Below are positions 11,376 through 23,269 of a stretch of 64,000 bases of DNA, one piece after another. Made by a program: the position numbers and the translations under genes. Under the pieces are notes generated by a model that was not told the origin of the DNA, did no database searches, and saw only the letters and a program-made list of their open reading frames with translations. Origin of the DNA: Ursus arctos (taxonomy: Eukaryota > Chordata > Mammalia > Carnivora > Ursidae); NCBI RefSeq assembly GCF_023065955.2, contig NW_026622786.1:46362938-46426937 (forward strand). The letters run 5' to 3'. How positions within the stretch are numbered: the stretch's first letter is position 1; every line of letters begins with the position of its first letter.

Positions 11376-11620
11376 AAATAAGTGACACACTGGAATTGAT
11401 TATTGTTTATTGCTCAGGGGAGAATCTTCAAGACGGAACAAGGCAATATTCTTACAACAAATTTATCAGATCATAATCCAATTGTATTCAATTTTGAGTT
11501 GAAAAATAAACCTTCACCAAGGGTTGGGTCAATAAACAATACTTTAATTGTCCAAAAGAACTTAGAGCAATTAAAATTAATATTGAATAATGCCTCTAAG
11601 AAAATGTTATAGAAATACCT
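11376..11620 (+). pseudogene. Ancient L1 endonuclease fragment (ORF2)
   Basis: The frame at 11403-11612 holds RIFKTEQGN and the motif SDHNPI, then a segment ending NNTLIVQKNLEQLK. LINE apurinic endonucleases end with an SDH-type motif in exactly this kind of context. Just upstream, in another frame, GAATTGATTATTGTTTA reads (G)IDYCL, matching the RIDYIL motif that normally precedes SDH, so one frameshift separates the two. The copy is far more diverged than the L1 at 2881-8610. Recognition rests on motif order, not on a database match. Confidence 0.55.
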
Positions 11621-12175
11621 ACAGAAATACTTTATATGAAATAAAAGAAATATAGGGTACCGTAATAAAGATGCATAATGATATGGTTTTTATAGAAAAA
11701 AATCAGAGGGGAAAAAAGGAGCTCAAAATAACACATTTAAGAAAAGAGTATAGCAAATACAATTTGTACAAATGAAATAATTACTGAATTACTAAAGATA
11801 AATATGAAGTAAACATTTTGCTTCAAAAACAAAAACTTTTTAGTAAAGGCTCATAGTACAGTTAACATGACAACAAATAGAATAACCAGCTCTAAGACTG
11901 GTGAAAAGATGACTACAACCTAAATCCCAAATCATAGGAAAGATATGAAGAAATATCAGATACATCAATTCTATACCTCTAATTGTACATCAGCCTCAAC
12001 AAAGAGATTGAAACTTCAACACATGAGAAAATTAACCATAATTTTAAAGCTTTCCTACAACCAAAATAAGAACACCTATCATTAATGAAAAAAGGATTTT
12101 ATTTTTTATGTCTACAAAAATAAAAAGGGCATAGTTCCTGATGGATTCAGTGCCCATTTTCAGTCAAATCTATGA
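11621..12175 (+). mobile_element. Possible continuation of the ancient L1 ORF2
   Basis: Very AT-rich. 'GTTCCTGATGGATTCAGTGC' near 12136 reads VPDGFSA, like the GPDGFTAEF segment at the start of the L1 reverse transcriptase domain, at a plausible distance downstream of the endonuclease motif. Everything between is too decayed to align by eye. Confidence 0.35.
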
Positions 12176-12280
12176 ATAAAATGATAAGTACTAAATTTAG
12201 CTTTGCCAAGAAACCATGTGCCCTCTCCAGCTGAACACTGATATGTATTTTAGAAAAACAAGCTATTCTCCCTCCCATGT

Positions 12281-12281
<1 letters not shown>

Positions 12282-12352
<71 letters not shown>
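12282..12352. repeat. Compound (TC)n(AC)n microsatellite
   Basis: About 15 TC units (12282-12311) run directly into about 20 AC units (12312-12351). A pure compound dinucleotide tract about 70 bp long, likely hypervariable. Confidence 0.98.
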
Positions 12353-12355
<3 letters not shown>

Positions 12356-12359
12356 CAAA

Positions 12360-13178
12360 ATGAGATAAAGATTGAGAACTTCATATTTCCCAAATCTATG
12401 CAGTTATATAAGTTCTAATTACTTGGCCATTTAGTGTTGTTGTATTTATTTGACTGTCTTAAACAAACAAAAAACAGTCCTTTAACCCTCATTACTCCTC
12501 TATTTAAAAGCTGTAGACCCAGTAATAGCCTTTAATTAAATAAGCAGATATGATAGTATGTTAAATTGACAGAATATTCCTCCTAGGATCATGGTACCAT
12601 ATAGTCTCACTTTAAGATTTTACTATTTTAGATCTGCCATTCATATCATAACAGATGGAGAGCGGATGGATTAAAAAAAAATAAAACACAAATTAAATAC
12701 ACACAAAAATGTACTACCAAGAGCATATATCTTTCTATAAAATTACTACTTTCTTGTCAAAGATCAGAATAGAATTAAAGGTTGAGTTACACACTCTTCA
12801 TGATCAGATTCTTAAGATATTTTTCTGAATTATTCAGATCAGAGAGATCACATCACATCAAAATAAAACACTGTTGATCCAAACTGGGCTCCCAAGCAGA
12901 GCTCCCTCATTATCTACCTCCAACATACATCATTCAAGTTGTATAAAACACGAAAGGTACTCCTTGGTTCTGTGCAATACAGCAGCTCTATTCATGAACA
13001 GATTCCGCAAGCTCCATTAGGCTCCGTGGTACACTTTTATATCATAGTGAAGCTCATTGATCATTGATAGTACCTAAATAGTAGTCCTTCAAGTTTTATA
13101 AACTGATCATGTAGCCTTACTACTATTTCAAATTGTCATGGTCTATTATGAGAAATTTGGCTATTTTAAAAATTATAT
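12360..13178. other. Unassigned stretch
   Basis: 12880-13060 has higher GC than its surroundings but no protein-like frame and no repeat I can name. The rest is AT-rich filler. Confidence 0.45.
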
Positions 13179-13180
13179 TG

Positions 13181-13275
13181 GGGGCGCCTGGCTGGCTCAG
13201 TCAGTAGAGCATGTGACTCAATCTCAGGGTTATAAATTCAAACCCCACATTGGGTATAGAGATTATTTAAAAAGA
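13181..13275 (+). mobile_element. Short old CAN-SINE (tRNA head plus A-rich tail)
   Basis: GGGGCGCCTGGCTGGCTCAG, then 'GAGCATGTGACTCAATCTC', AATTCAAACCCCACATTGGG and TTTAAAAAGAAAG. It lacks the long CT-rich tract of the larger SINEC copies, as in the shorter, older carnivore SINE subfamily also seen at 23063. Confidence 0.88.
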
Positions 13276-14200
13276 AAGACTTAATTTTTTTCTAAATTGT
13301 ATGAAATGTAGCAATTAATCATCCATACATTTGATAATTTTCTTTCTCAAGCTGAGGACATTTAAATACATGTACAGATATAAATTTTAGTGAATTCCCT
13401 TATTTTAGAGTTGCCTAGATAAATAACTCAATTGGTGAGTCATCAACAGCTACTTTAAATACATTGCACATGTGCTGGCAATAATAAATGCATTAAATGC
13501 ATTCCTTTGACTGGCAGCTGCTGCCTTACTTTGATGTCAACAGTAAGAATCATCGACATTTAAGAAAAATTAAACCTGATTAAATGTAATTTTATAATCA
13601 AGAAAATATATTAAATTCATGGTGTGCCCTCTCTAAAGTAAAATTCTGTTACTGAAATAAAATAAAATTTTTGATTAGTAAAATTGATTGTTAGCAGGAA
13701 ACCCAATAAGAAAAAAGCACTGAAATAGAGAATTTCTGTCAGGGACTGTGATAATAGCAACACAGTTTTGATAAAATATAGTATACAAGTAAATTACTAA
13801 TGGGAAATAATGCTAGGGAAGTAAAGTTAAAACCAATGACTTTGGCCATTACTCAACAGATAGTTGGGAGATGTTACAAATTTTTCTCCTTCAAATATAT
13901 TCAATAACAGTTGGATTGCTGTGCTGCTATGAAACTACCTAACTTAAGTGCAATTATTTCTCAAACACATTTTCTTGCTTATCAATTAGGCGAATCATTA
14001 TCTCTAGTTGAGATGATTTTTTTTGAGCTCTATGTCAATTGAGAAATTACCTGCTGACAACTTCTCTTGGCTGACAACTTATTTTCTTCCCTTGGCCATT
14101 ATTCATCCACACTGATTTTTAAAATGCCCCCCTTCATGGTCCCATTATCTTCTTAATAGCACAAACCAGATAATTGTGCTCTGTTTTTTATTTGCTTTTT
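13276..14200. other. Unassigned stretch with a candidate conserved non-coding segment
   Basis: No repeat recognised. 13440-13545 carries a CACATGTG palindrome (13467-13474), two exact tandem AAATGCATT units (13486-13503) and CAGCTG (13515-13520), the sort of clustered motifs seen in enhancers. There is no coding potential. Confidence 0.35.
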
Positions 14201-14600
14201 AATAGGTATGTTATTGCATAACAAATTACCTCAAAGCTTGGCAGCTTAAAACATTGTGAAGAATATTTTATTGTTGTATGGTATTGCCTTGGGTCCTTCA
14301 TGAGGTAGCAATTGAATTGATGGCAGGACTCTCACTCATCTGAAAGCTTGAATGGGATTGGAGGATTTGTGTTCAAGATGGCTTATCCATGAGACTGATG
14401 GCTTGTGGTATCAGTCCCTTACCACATGGACCTCTCCATATGACATACAGCTGACTTCCCTCAGAGAAAATGATCCAATAGAAAGACTGTGTGTTCAAGT
14501 GGGACTAACCCTTATAATCTCATTTTGGAATTGATATACCATCAACTCTTCTGCATTCTATTGGTCACACAGATCAACCTCAGTATAATGTGGTCGGTAA
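14201..14600 (-). mobile_element. MLT1-type (ERVL-MaLR) LTR relic
   Basis: 'TTATTGCATAACAAATTACC' and CTTGGCAGCTTAAAAC mark the inverted end of an MLT1 LTR. GGACCTCTCCATATGACATA, GAGAAAATGATCCAATAGAAAG and the CTATTGGTCACACAGATCAACC block follow in the order expected for the inverted LTR. Confidence 0.72.
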
Positions 14601-14879
14601 CCACACAAAGTGTGAATACCAGCAAGGAGATCAATCGCGGTCTGTCTTGGAGGCTGGCTGTCATATACCTCATCTGCCTGACTCCTACCTCATCTGCCCA
14701 AGTTCTACCAATTGTGGCTGTAAAATAACTCAGAAATCCGTACCCCTTTTCTTTAATTCCCACTGCTATTTCATTTTAGATCTTACTTCTCTTCCTGAAT
14801 TATTGCTTTGGCAATTGGGTCCTGTATTTAGGTTTCTCTGTTCTCCATTCAGTTATTTTCTATCGTGAACTTTTAAACT

Positions 14880-15290
14880 ATATTTCTGGTCATTCAAATC
14901 TCCTGTTTAAAACCACTTAAGAGCACCCCTTAACTAGGGAAGAATGTTCTAATTTTTTGTAAGGCATATAAATGTCCTCAAAAATTTGAATTGTGCTTAA
15001 GTTCCAGCCTCATCTCCTGTCATATGTGATTTCAATCCCAACTTCCCTTCAACATAACTGCAATATAAAATTACATGTAGTTCTCTGAGTATAAAATGCT
15101 TTATAATAGTTCTGAATCATTACAAGCATTGTCCCTCTCATTGCAATGTCCTTTCCAAAAAAAAATTTTTTTATTAGACCCCTCTTATCATTCTTCATTT
15201 ATTTGAAGCTTTAGCTAAGCCCTAGAGACAATTTATTCGGTCTTTTTCCTATGCCACGACCATTGCTAAACTCATTGCGGTGTACTGAGA
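14880..15290 (+). mobile_element. LINE-2 (L2) 3' region, decayed
   Basis: 'AGTTCCAGCCTCATCTCCTG', a CATTGTCCCTCTCATTGCAATG region and 'TTCTTCATTTATTTGAAGCTT' follow the order of the L2 3' region (the cholesterol-like 'CCAGCCTCATCTCCTGCCA' landmark and downstream low-complexity CT blocks). Identity is low, as expected for L2. Confidence 0.5.
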
Positions 15291-15805
15291 ATCTTCTCAA
15301 GCTATGTGGCACATCTTTGGTGTACCAAGAATGAGTTTATAGCTCTCAAGTCTCAGGTATTGAGTCCCCAGGTCCCAGGCCACTTGCCCCTGGGTAGCCA
15401 GCACCCTATTCTAAGTGTTTTTACAAAAATAGAGTCATTGGCTTTTACGGAAAGGATATGAAATGATACAGGAATATTCTTAGCTTAATATTTGGAGTTG
15501 AATATACTCTGTGTTTAATGATTTGTAAAATTAAATAATTCTGACTGATGCTCAAACAAAATTCTAGTAATAGTCTTTATAAGCTATTTAATTTCTTTAT
15601 TTTCCTCTAAAGTCACTTATTTCAAAATAACTATTGCAAATAAAATCTTAGATATAATTTACTATAATTCCTACAATTAATTTATTTTTAACAAAATAAA
15701 CATAAAGTGGAGCCTAGAAACAAAACACAGAAGCATTAGGACTATAATGTGTTTCTGAGAAAATTTTACCTTTTTTCTTATTTTTAAAAAAATTTTGCCC
15801 TTTTT
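15291..15805. other. Unassigned stretch
   Basis: No gene or nameable repeat. Confidence 0.5.
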
Positions 15806-15816
15806 TCTAGTTTTTT

Positions 15817-16020
15817 ATTTTATTTTATTTTATTAAGATTTTATTTATTTATTTGAGAGAGCGAGACAGCCAGCGAGAGAGGGAACACAAGCAGGGGGAG
15901 TGGGAGAGGAAGAAGCAGGCTCCCAGTGGAGGAGCCTGATGTGGGGCTCAAACCCAGAACGCTGGGATCACGCCCTGGGCTGAAGGCAGACGCTTAACCA
16001 CTGCGCTACCCAGGCGCCCC
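15817..16020 (-). mobile_element. Recent-type CAN-SINE (bear/pinniped-like SINEC)
   Basis: (TTTTA)n start and 'TAAGATTTTATTTATTTATT' are the inverted tail. GAGAGCGAGACAGCCAGCGAG is the inverted CT tract, and the element ends at CCAGGCGCCCC, the inverted head. TCTAGTTTTTT at 15806-15816 is repeated at 16021-16031 (11-bp TSD). Low divergence marks a relatively young copy. Confidence 0.95.
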
Positions 16021-16034
16021 TCTAGTTTTTTTTT

Positions 16035-18090
16035 AAATTATAAGCATATTTTAATATTGTCTTTAAAAACCTCACTTTTCTTTCCTTAAAAATCAAAAGA
16101 ATCTCAGATTTTCTCAAAGCACACTAGATTCTATTATGTTTAAGTTATATTCATATATAGATAATTTGTTCTTGATGTCTTAATTGTAGTCAGAAATACC
16201 ATTCCGTCATTTTCATGTTACAGTAATCAAGAATGTGTATTATCATATGATACATTATGTTTTCAGTAATGAAGCTGCAAAAGAAAACGTATTGCATACT
16301 GCTTATAGTCTGTCTTTTGCACTAATTCTTCAAAGGGTATTTTCTTTATTGAGCATCAAACTTAATTACTTAATTATATGACAGACCAGAATGGCTTTGA
16401 AGAAGCTATTCCATTCTATGAAGTGCATAATATGTCAGGGAAAAAAATGCCCTAATTACATAATTAACTGATAAAAAGGATTGGCTCCAAAGGACATACA
16501 TAATACAGATGTTAAAAAAATGTAATCACAGAACTGCACTATAATCCATATTGGCCAAGTACATAATCAAGATTTTGTTTTATTTGTAAATTTACTTGGA
16601 AAGGACTGGAAACTAGGACCTACAAAGCTAACAAAATTTTTAAAAGGACACATATACAAGGTCTTGGAATAACTAGAATTATGAGACAAAGTTCAACATA
16701 AATGCTGTTTTTAAATGAAGTGACACTTAGAATGGAATGTGTACCCCTTGGAAAAAGTGGTAATTAAAATCAGCAAATATTTACTGAGGTGCCACAGAGA
16801 ATATGGCACTGTAGTCCCTTTCAAAGGATTATAAGTCTTTGGTTGCTTGGAATTCCTACTCCCACAAACGGTTGGTTGAATTTACGTAGGCTGGGGCCCT
16901 CAGGGTGACTCCTTACGAAGTCATATCATCTCTCAAGATCTCAGTTTCTTCATCTGAAAAATGTGATTTTCAGTCTGGATGGCCTCTGGGATTTTTTTTT
17001 TTTTTTAATGCGTCTGCCTTTTTTTTTTTTTTTTCATTTTCCTCTACTGAAAAAGAGGAATCAAATTGTGACAAAAACAACAGGCAGCTTAACAAGTACT
17101 TGAAAGGCAGCTAGAAGACATTATTTTTTAGAAAATACAGGTATATAATCATTCTACTTACAAATCAATTGTTCAAATCTATGATGGAGCATTTTTGCAG
17201 ATGGGACTAAAAAAGCAGTAAGTAAAATGGTATTCAGAATAGAATGTAAAAGAATGGCCACAAGTTTAAGGGGAAAAGAGTGAAATAAAGCAAAGGTAAA
17301 ATGCTAATACTTGTATTTTATAAAATTACAAAAAGTCTTTTTAGGCCAATTTCTCTTCCTGTGTATCACCCACAATAATATTCTATTTTTTCATTATTGT
17401 AATTCCTGATATTGAAAATTCCACAGACTGACAAATATAGTTCAATAACTGTATTTAAATGTGCTTGTATCTACAGGGGCTTCTAAAAATGGCTTAAAAA
17501 ATAGGCATTTAGGGAATCACAGCAGGGTATATCATGGAAGTATGCTTGATTAGGCAATCTTTTCAGTGTCCTTCAAATTACACCACATTGATAGATAGCA
17601 GTGCTCCCTGAGATCTTCCTATTTTTAGAAACTCCAAAGACCAACAAGGCTGATAGAGGATAAAAGAGTGATGTTCCAATCATCTGCCCTGACTGAGCAT
17701 GGTCTATGTAGATAAAGTGATGTGAAGAGTGGACTCTAGCTTTTAATTACTTAAGACAGGTAAGATGGGAAAAGAGTCAACTAATAAGATAATAAAAGAG
17801 TTGGTCTGATTGACTGTATTGAACTTGTTTGGTTGTAAGCAACAGATTTTGCAGATTACACTAATGAAAGTAATAAAAGTGTGATATCAAAATACAAATC
17901 ACATCAGAGAACACAAAGTCACACTTCCAGAGATGAACAGAAGCCACTGGATTGTGGAAACCAGACCTGGAAGGTAATGCAGGGTCCCAGGAAACTCTAT
18001 AGATATAGAGTCTGTCTTTCTGTCTCAGGAACTGCCGTGCAGTTCATTTTTCCCTTAAGCACTTCTTGAACAACAAACCAACCAACCAAC
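16035..18090. other. Unassigned AT-rich stretch
   Basis: Mostly unrecognised. 16990-17034 holds two poly(T) runs separated by about 15 bp. A short 'CTCAGTTTCTTCATCTGAAAAATG' near 16939 resembles the MIR core. There is no gene. Confidence 0.5.
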
Positions 18091-18108
18091 AAAAAATATC
18101 TCCTCTTT

Positions 18109-18304
18109 GGGGCGCCTGGGTGGCGCAGCGGTTAAGCGTCTGCCTTCGGCTCAGGGCGTGATCCCGGCGTTCTGGGATCGAGCCCCACATCAGGCTTCTC
18201 TGCTGGAAGCCTGCTTCTTCCTCTCCCACTCCCCCTGCTTGTGTTCCCTCTCTCGCTGGCTGTCTCTATCTCTGTCGAATAAATAAATAAAATCTTTAAA
18301 AAAA
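18109..18304 (+). mobile_element. Young CAN-SINE (bear/pinniped-like SINEC) with 16-bp TSD
   Basis: GGGGCGCCTGGGTGGCGCAG head, GCGTCTGCCTTCGGCTCAGG, a GGGATCGAGCCCC B-box-like segment, CTTCCTCTCCCACTCCCCC and AATAAATAAATAAAATC before the A-tail. AAAAAATATCTCCTCT at 18091-18106 is repeated exactly at 18305-18320. Together with 62102 this is the freshest SINE in the window and the best lineage marker. Confidence 0.97.
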
Positions 18305-18499
18305 AAAAAATATCTCCTCTGTTTTGTGTCAATTTTCTAATAATTGGATTCTCTCAATATTTCCCATATTAAATTCCTAAAAGAACCCTACCAGTCTAAG
18401 AAATTGTCGACATCCTGCTTCAGCCAGAATTTTGTATCTGCTATCTCTTAGACTACTACCTTAATCTCCAACGTCTCTCCCAGCATCCATATTCATTTC

Positions 18500-19060
18500 T
18501 TTGGTCATCAAATATCAAGCTCTTATGTAACTGGGTTTTCTAATGCTGGGAATAAAGCAGTAGGTTGGAAAGAAATATCCTTGCTGCCATTGAGTTTATT
18601 CCTTAGAAGTGGGAGGCTAACAACTACCAGAATGAACAGTTTAAAAAATAAAAATAATTAATTAACAAATAGTGGCAAGTGCTACGATATGTTAGAAGGA
18701 TTACTTGGCTACTTTTCATTAGCAATTGGGAAAGGCCAGGGAAGTTTAAACACAATGTGGAAGCAGGAACATGGCAAGAGGTAAGGTGCTAGACATAGGC
18801 AGCAACCAGATCATGAAGTCTTCCCTAAACTAGTGGGAAAGTATTTCCCCACTCCAATGCATTTTAATCTCTGTTCTAATTCTTTTCATTTTTAATCTTG
18901 ACTTCATTCATTCACTTAAAACTATCTGTTGAATGACTATGAGGCATTGTTTTAGGCTCCAGGGATACAGTCTTGACAGAAACAGATAAAGATCCCTGTC
19001 TTCATGGAATTCTCATTCTAGTAGTCAAAGAGAGGCAATAACCAATAAATAAGCAAAGTA
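18500..19060 (+). repeat. Ancient dispersed repeats, class unresolved (two adjacent pieces)
   Basis: Near 18900, 'TTCATTCATTCACTTAAAAC', 'GGCTCCAGGGATACAGTC' and 'TCATGGAATTCTCATTCTAG' follow a widespread old mammalian repeat that reads ...CTGGGGATACA...CTCATGGAGCTTACATTCTAG. A second weaker match (18545-18800) lies upstream. The class is uncertain. Confidence 0.45.
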
Positions 19061-19064
19061 AATA

Positions 19065-21400
19065 ATTACTTTTCCTATTTTTGCTTAGACTCTAACTCTT
19101 AGGCTACTTATCTTTTATCCTCTATAGACTGTTAACTCCTCAAGGGCATGGACAACATCTGGTTGTAAATTTATCCATAGTCCGCTACATATGGAAGAAG
19201 AATAGAATACTAGGAGAAACACCATAATTCGATACATAATTTTTTTCATTTGGTCATAATTCTGCACTAAAAAGCTATTGGGCCTAGAATTGGTCACTTC
19301 ATATCTCTGGATTTGGTTTTCTCAGCTAAATAATATCTATTAGTATCCAATATGTTATAAAATACAGTTATAACATTTTTATGAAAATTAAGTGTTCCTC
19401 AATGTTCCTTCTAAACTAAAAAAAGATACATATTTTATTACAATAAATGCTTATTGAAATGCATTGATAAAATTGCATTTACTATAGTAAAGTCATTTTT
19501 TTCAGAATCATTTTGAATATGATGTTACTTTTATATTGGTGTGTATTAAATGAAAGAGCGATCCAATTGTCCTCAAGACTTTCTATTCCACATAACCCTA
19601 GTGAAATCTGCTGGTATCATGTTTCATAAGATCAGACAAAATAAAATGTTAAGCACAGAAGTTTCAAGAGTAGAAAATTACTTTTTATGCCTTTTGGGAG
19701 GATGTCTAAATGAGAAAATGTACTTCCATTTAAAAATGGATGGATTTTTTTCTGTAAGATGATGATAACTCCAAACTGAGTGAAGTTGGGGTCAGAGATT
19801 TTTGGAAATTGAATACTGCTGGCTGATAGTGAATCATCTGAATGAAGGACATAGACAGTCCCTGTTGGTGGTATTCTATTGTGGAAGAGCTATTGGAAAT
19901 TATATCTATGTTCCTTAGAAGCAATATTATAGTAATTGTTAATAATGCTGGGCAAAAGGGGGAAGCGAAATCATGCATGTGAATGCCAGTTAATATTTAA
20001 ATAAACAGAAGCAAAAGCTTGACAAATATGACAGAACTTTTAATCAGGTAATAGAACATAGAGCGTAACTAAAGAAATCGATACTTTTAAAATAAACTGT
20101 AACAGGAAAAAGCACAAAATATTTGCAGTAAAACAACTCCTTTTCTAAAACTAAGGCATTAAAGTATTAAAAAAACAAACTGTGGTGATATAAACGATTG
20201 TGATAATCATATTTAATTATTAAGAGGGGTTTTATTGGTCTTTTTGTTTTTGTAATACTTACTTTTGGACATTCTGGTCTCTCTTGTGTGGGAAAAAGAA
20301 ATCCTTACTGTGATTGACAAGAATTTTAATATCAGCCACCAAATACCAATACAAAAAACTCACAAATAAATTATCTATTAAGCTGCTTAGTGGAAGAATA
20401 ATGGTATTTCTAAGCTTTACTTAAATTCCACTAATAATGTTTTTGGATTACTTAGGTGCATGTGATTCCTTGAAACACTGCAAGTGGAATATAGTGTCTT
20501 AGAAGTTATTATTCAGAAAAAAAAGATCATATTGACTCATTTTACCTCTTTCCTTGACACTGAAGTCAATAAATTAGAAATATAAGAAGATGAAAGAATT
20601 ATAATAAAATAATTCATAAGTGTGGTTAGTATACTCTCTACTTGAGTCTTTATTTATTTATCTCTACAATGAAGCAGAACCCCAATGTGTGATATATTTT
20701 TTTTGTTAAAAGTAGGCATCTAGCTATATTCATACACTTTACTTTTTTTCAGATGTTCAACTTTTATCTCCATTATCTAATAGTCGTCAATTTTCAAATA
20801 CATTTTAGACTCATACCACACCCATCTTTTAAAGCTCACTCTACTTCTACAGTTGCAATTGCTTTGCTATTTTTCTTAACTCTGATTTCCTTGAATACAT
20901 TATATTTAATACCCATCTCTCTCTCCCTCACTATATATACAGTGAGAGTTAAATTCTGCCTTGAAGACATGTTGTAAATAGCTGTCCAAAAATAAAATTT
21001 CTTCCTAGACATGTTACTTTTTGGAGTTTTGAGAGAAGTTTAAATCCCTGAAGACAGAATGGCAAAATATTCTGTTCCCTGTTTATGTAAAGATTTAATT
21101 TATTCTCACAATTATATAGATATTCTGTACATAATTAATATTTTGTTACTTATATTCATATCATAACAAAACATTTTACAATATGTATAATGTATTGCAA
21201 TGGAATGTCTTGCTCATTTTCTGAGAAGAGAAGAAGTAGTGTCTAATATCAAAGAGCTAAGAAGAAAGAAGCAGCAGCATAATTAGGGTCTTGAACATAT
21301 AACTTTGGCATTAATTAATTAATTTATTTAATAATCTTTCATTGTAGACATATTTTGTCACTATGCTACATGGGGTGGAAGTTAATATGAAACACAAGAT
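19065..21400. other. Unassigned AT-rich stretch
   Basis: Over 2 kb without a gene or nameable repeat. Open frames at 19115, 19550, 19730 and 20753 lack protein-like composition and flanking splice or start context. Confidence 0.5.
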
Positions 21401-21409
21401 CTTACAGTA

Positions 21410-21620
21410 TAGAGATTGGAACCTTTGAATTTAGACTACAATTTTAATTCAAATTCAAAATACATAGTTGCTGGATCACCATGGACAAATTACTTAAATT
21501 AAGACAATTATATCTAACTCATAAGATTGTTATGATGATTAAAGGAGATGACGTTTAGAAAGAACTCAGTACAGTGCTGAGCACATAAGCCCTTGATAAA
21601 CAGGGCTTGCCATTCTTATT
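21410..21620 (+). mobile_element. MIR (tRNA-derived ancient SINE)
   Basis: The order 'GGACAAATTACTTAAATTAAG', 'CTCATAAGATTGTTATGATG', AATTAAAGGAG and ACAGTGCTGAGCACATAAGC reproduces the MIR core and 3' part (…CTCATAGGGTTGTTGTGAGGA…CAGTGCCTGGCACATAGTA). Confidence 0.8.
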
Positions 21621-23055
21621 TAGAGACGGAATTTGCTTTCTAGAACCTTATAGTTTGGTCAATCAACCATCCCTACACTACGTAATAGGAACTTAAACAG
21701 AGGTGAACAAAAATTCCAAGAAAGCGTATAGATGGGGAATGCAGCTCATCACAGTATAGTCTCAGGGCTGTGACTGTGGGCACTATAATAAAGGAGCAAG
21801 CAAGCCCACAGTTTTTCAATATTGTGGTTGCAACAGCTGCAGGATGACTTGCTCTCAGCTTATCTGGTGTTTGGCTACACAGACGTCAGAGTGGTCATTT
21901 TTAACATCCACCCAGTAACATAGGCTATGATCTGACAGAGAAGGAAATATCAATGGTTCTATGTACACAGAGAAGGAAATATCAGTGGTTCTGAATATAT
22001 GAAAATATGTAAAAAGGCTTTAAACTTGAGTCACAATAAAAGAAAAACAAATTTAAAAAATAAAAAATAAATAAAAATGCACTGACTATTTTGGACACTA
22101 CACGATGTAATACCTAAAATAAAACTAGATAAGTAATCAGAGTATTATTATTTTAATAATACTCAGAAATCTTACCATATAAATTACAGAATGCATTTGA
22201 AATCTTCATTTCAATCTTCATTATTTGCCAAAATCACTCAGTAGAGGGGGACTAGAGTACAGGTCATCCTACTGTACAGCTAGCTCATGGTCCTGGCATG
22301 TTTGACCTGTTTGTTGCTCCATCCAGCTTTTAATATAGATCCTATATCCTTGATCTTGCAATGTATACACAGATGAAATCTTTTCATCAGTCATGAACAA
22401 GACTTTATTATGACTTACTTATAAAGCAAGGCTTGCTATTTTCAAATTTGTTTTGACACAAAAGTTGAGAAATAAGGGAAAGTGCCATATCAAGAATAGT
22501 GGCAATGCCTTTCTCAGGTTGGCAGCCACCCCTGACCTCCTACTGCTGACAGAAAAGCACTTTCAGACAGATGGGTCCCCAGGGACACTCAGCAAAGTAG
22601 TAATAGGAATGCATTATGGACATCTTCCACTTTGTGAAGAGGGTGAAATGCTGAAGACTTCAAAGAAAAAAAGAGTATGCAGAGAAATGGAATTAAAATG
22701 ACTGGCATTATCTAGCCAACTGAGGAAAATTATAGGTTAGTCAAATAGATAATGATTTACTGCTCAAGTTTCTGAATCTTAGTGATTGAGAATCGGAAAA
22801 TGCCTTCTGTGGCTGCCTACACTCAGCCTCATCCATACTTCTTTTTGAAATAGGGGATCATCTAGCCTGTGGGGTCAACCCTCATGAACATTTTTATCCA
22901 AGTAAGAAGTCAGTGTAAGACGAATATCAAGTACTACCATAAAAGTAGGATTGGCAAACAAAAACAGGATGTTCAATTACATTTGAATTTCAGATAAACA
23001 ATGAGTATTGTTTTTTACTATGAGTATATGGCCCACATATTGCACAAAATATACC
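21621..23055. other. Unassigned stretch with a short direct duplication
   Basis: ACAGAGAAGGAAATATCAAT at 21935 recurs at 21967 (26-bp repeat with one mismatch, 6-bp spacer). No gene or nameable repeat otherwise. Confidence 0.5.
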
Positions 23056-23062
23056 TATACTA

Positions 23063-23167
23063 GGGGTTCCTGGCTGGCTCAATCAGCAGAGCACTGCAAC
23101 TCCTGATCTCCGGGTTGTGAGTTTGAGCCCCATGTTGGGCATACAGATTATATTTAAAAAAAAAAAT
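23063..23167 (+). mobile_element. Short old CAN-SINE
   Basis: GGGGTTCCTGGCTGGCTCAA, then 'GAGCACTGCAACTCCTGATC', GAGTTTGAGCCCCATGTTGG and a TATTTAAAAAAAAAAA tail. TATACTA at 23056-23062 recurs at 23168-23174. Same short subfamily as 13181. Confidence 0.9.
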
Positions 23168-23269
23168 TATACTAAAGTATTCATGGGGCATATTGATATT
23201 AAAATGCTAAAACTGTACCTATTATTTATCTGAAATTCACATTTAACCATGTCTTGTATTTTTATTTTA

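Noticed and set aside
18109..18180. tRNA-like sequence at SINE heads as a candidate tRNA gene
   Set aside because: It is the tRNA-derived head of a CAN-SINE, with TSD and tail, and does not have an intact cloverleaf.
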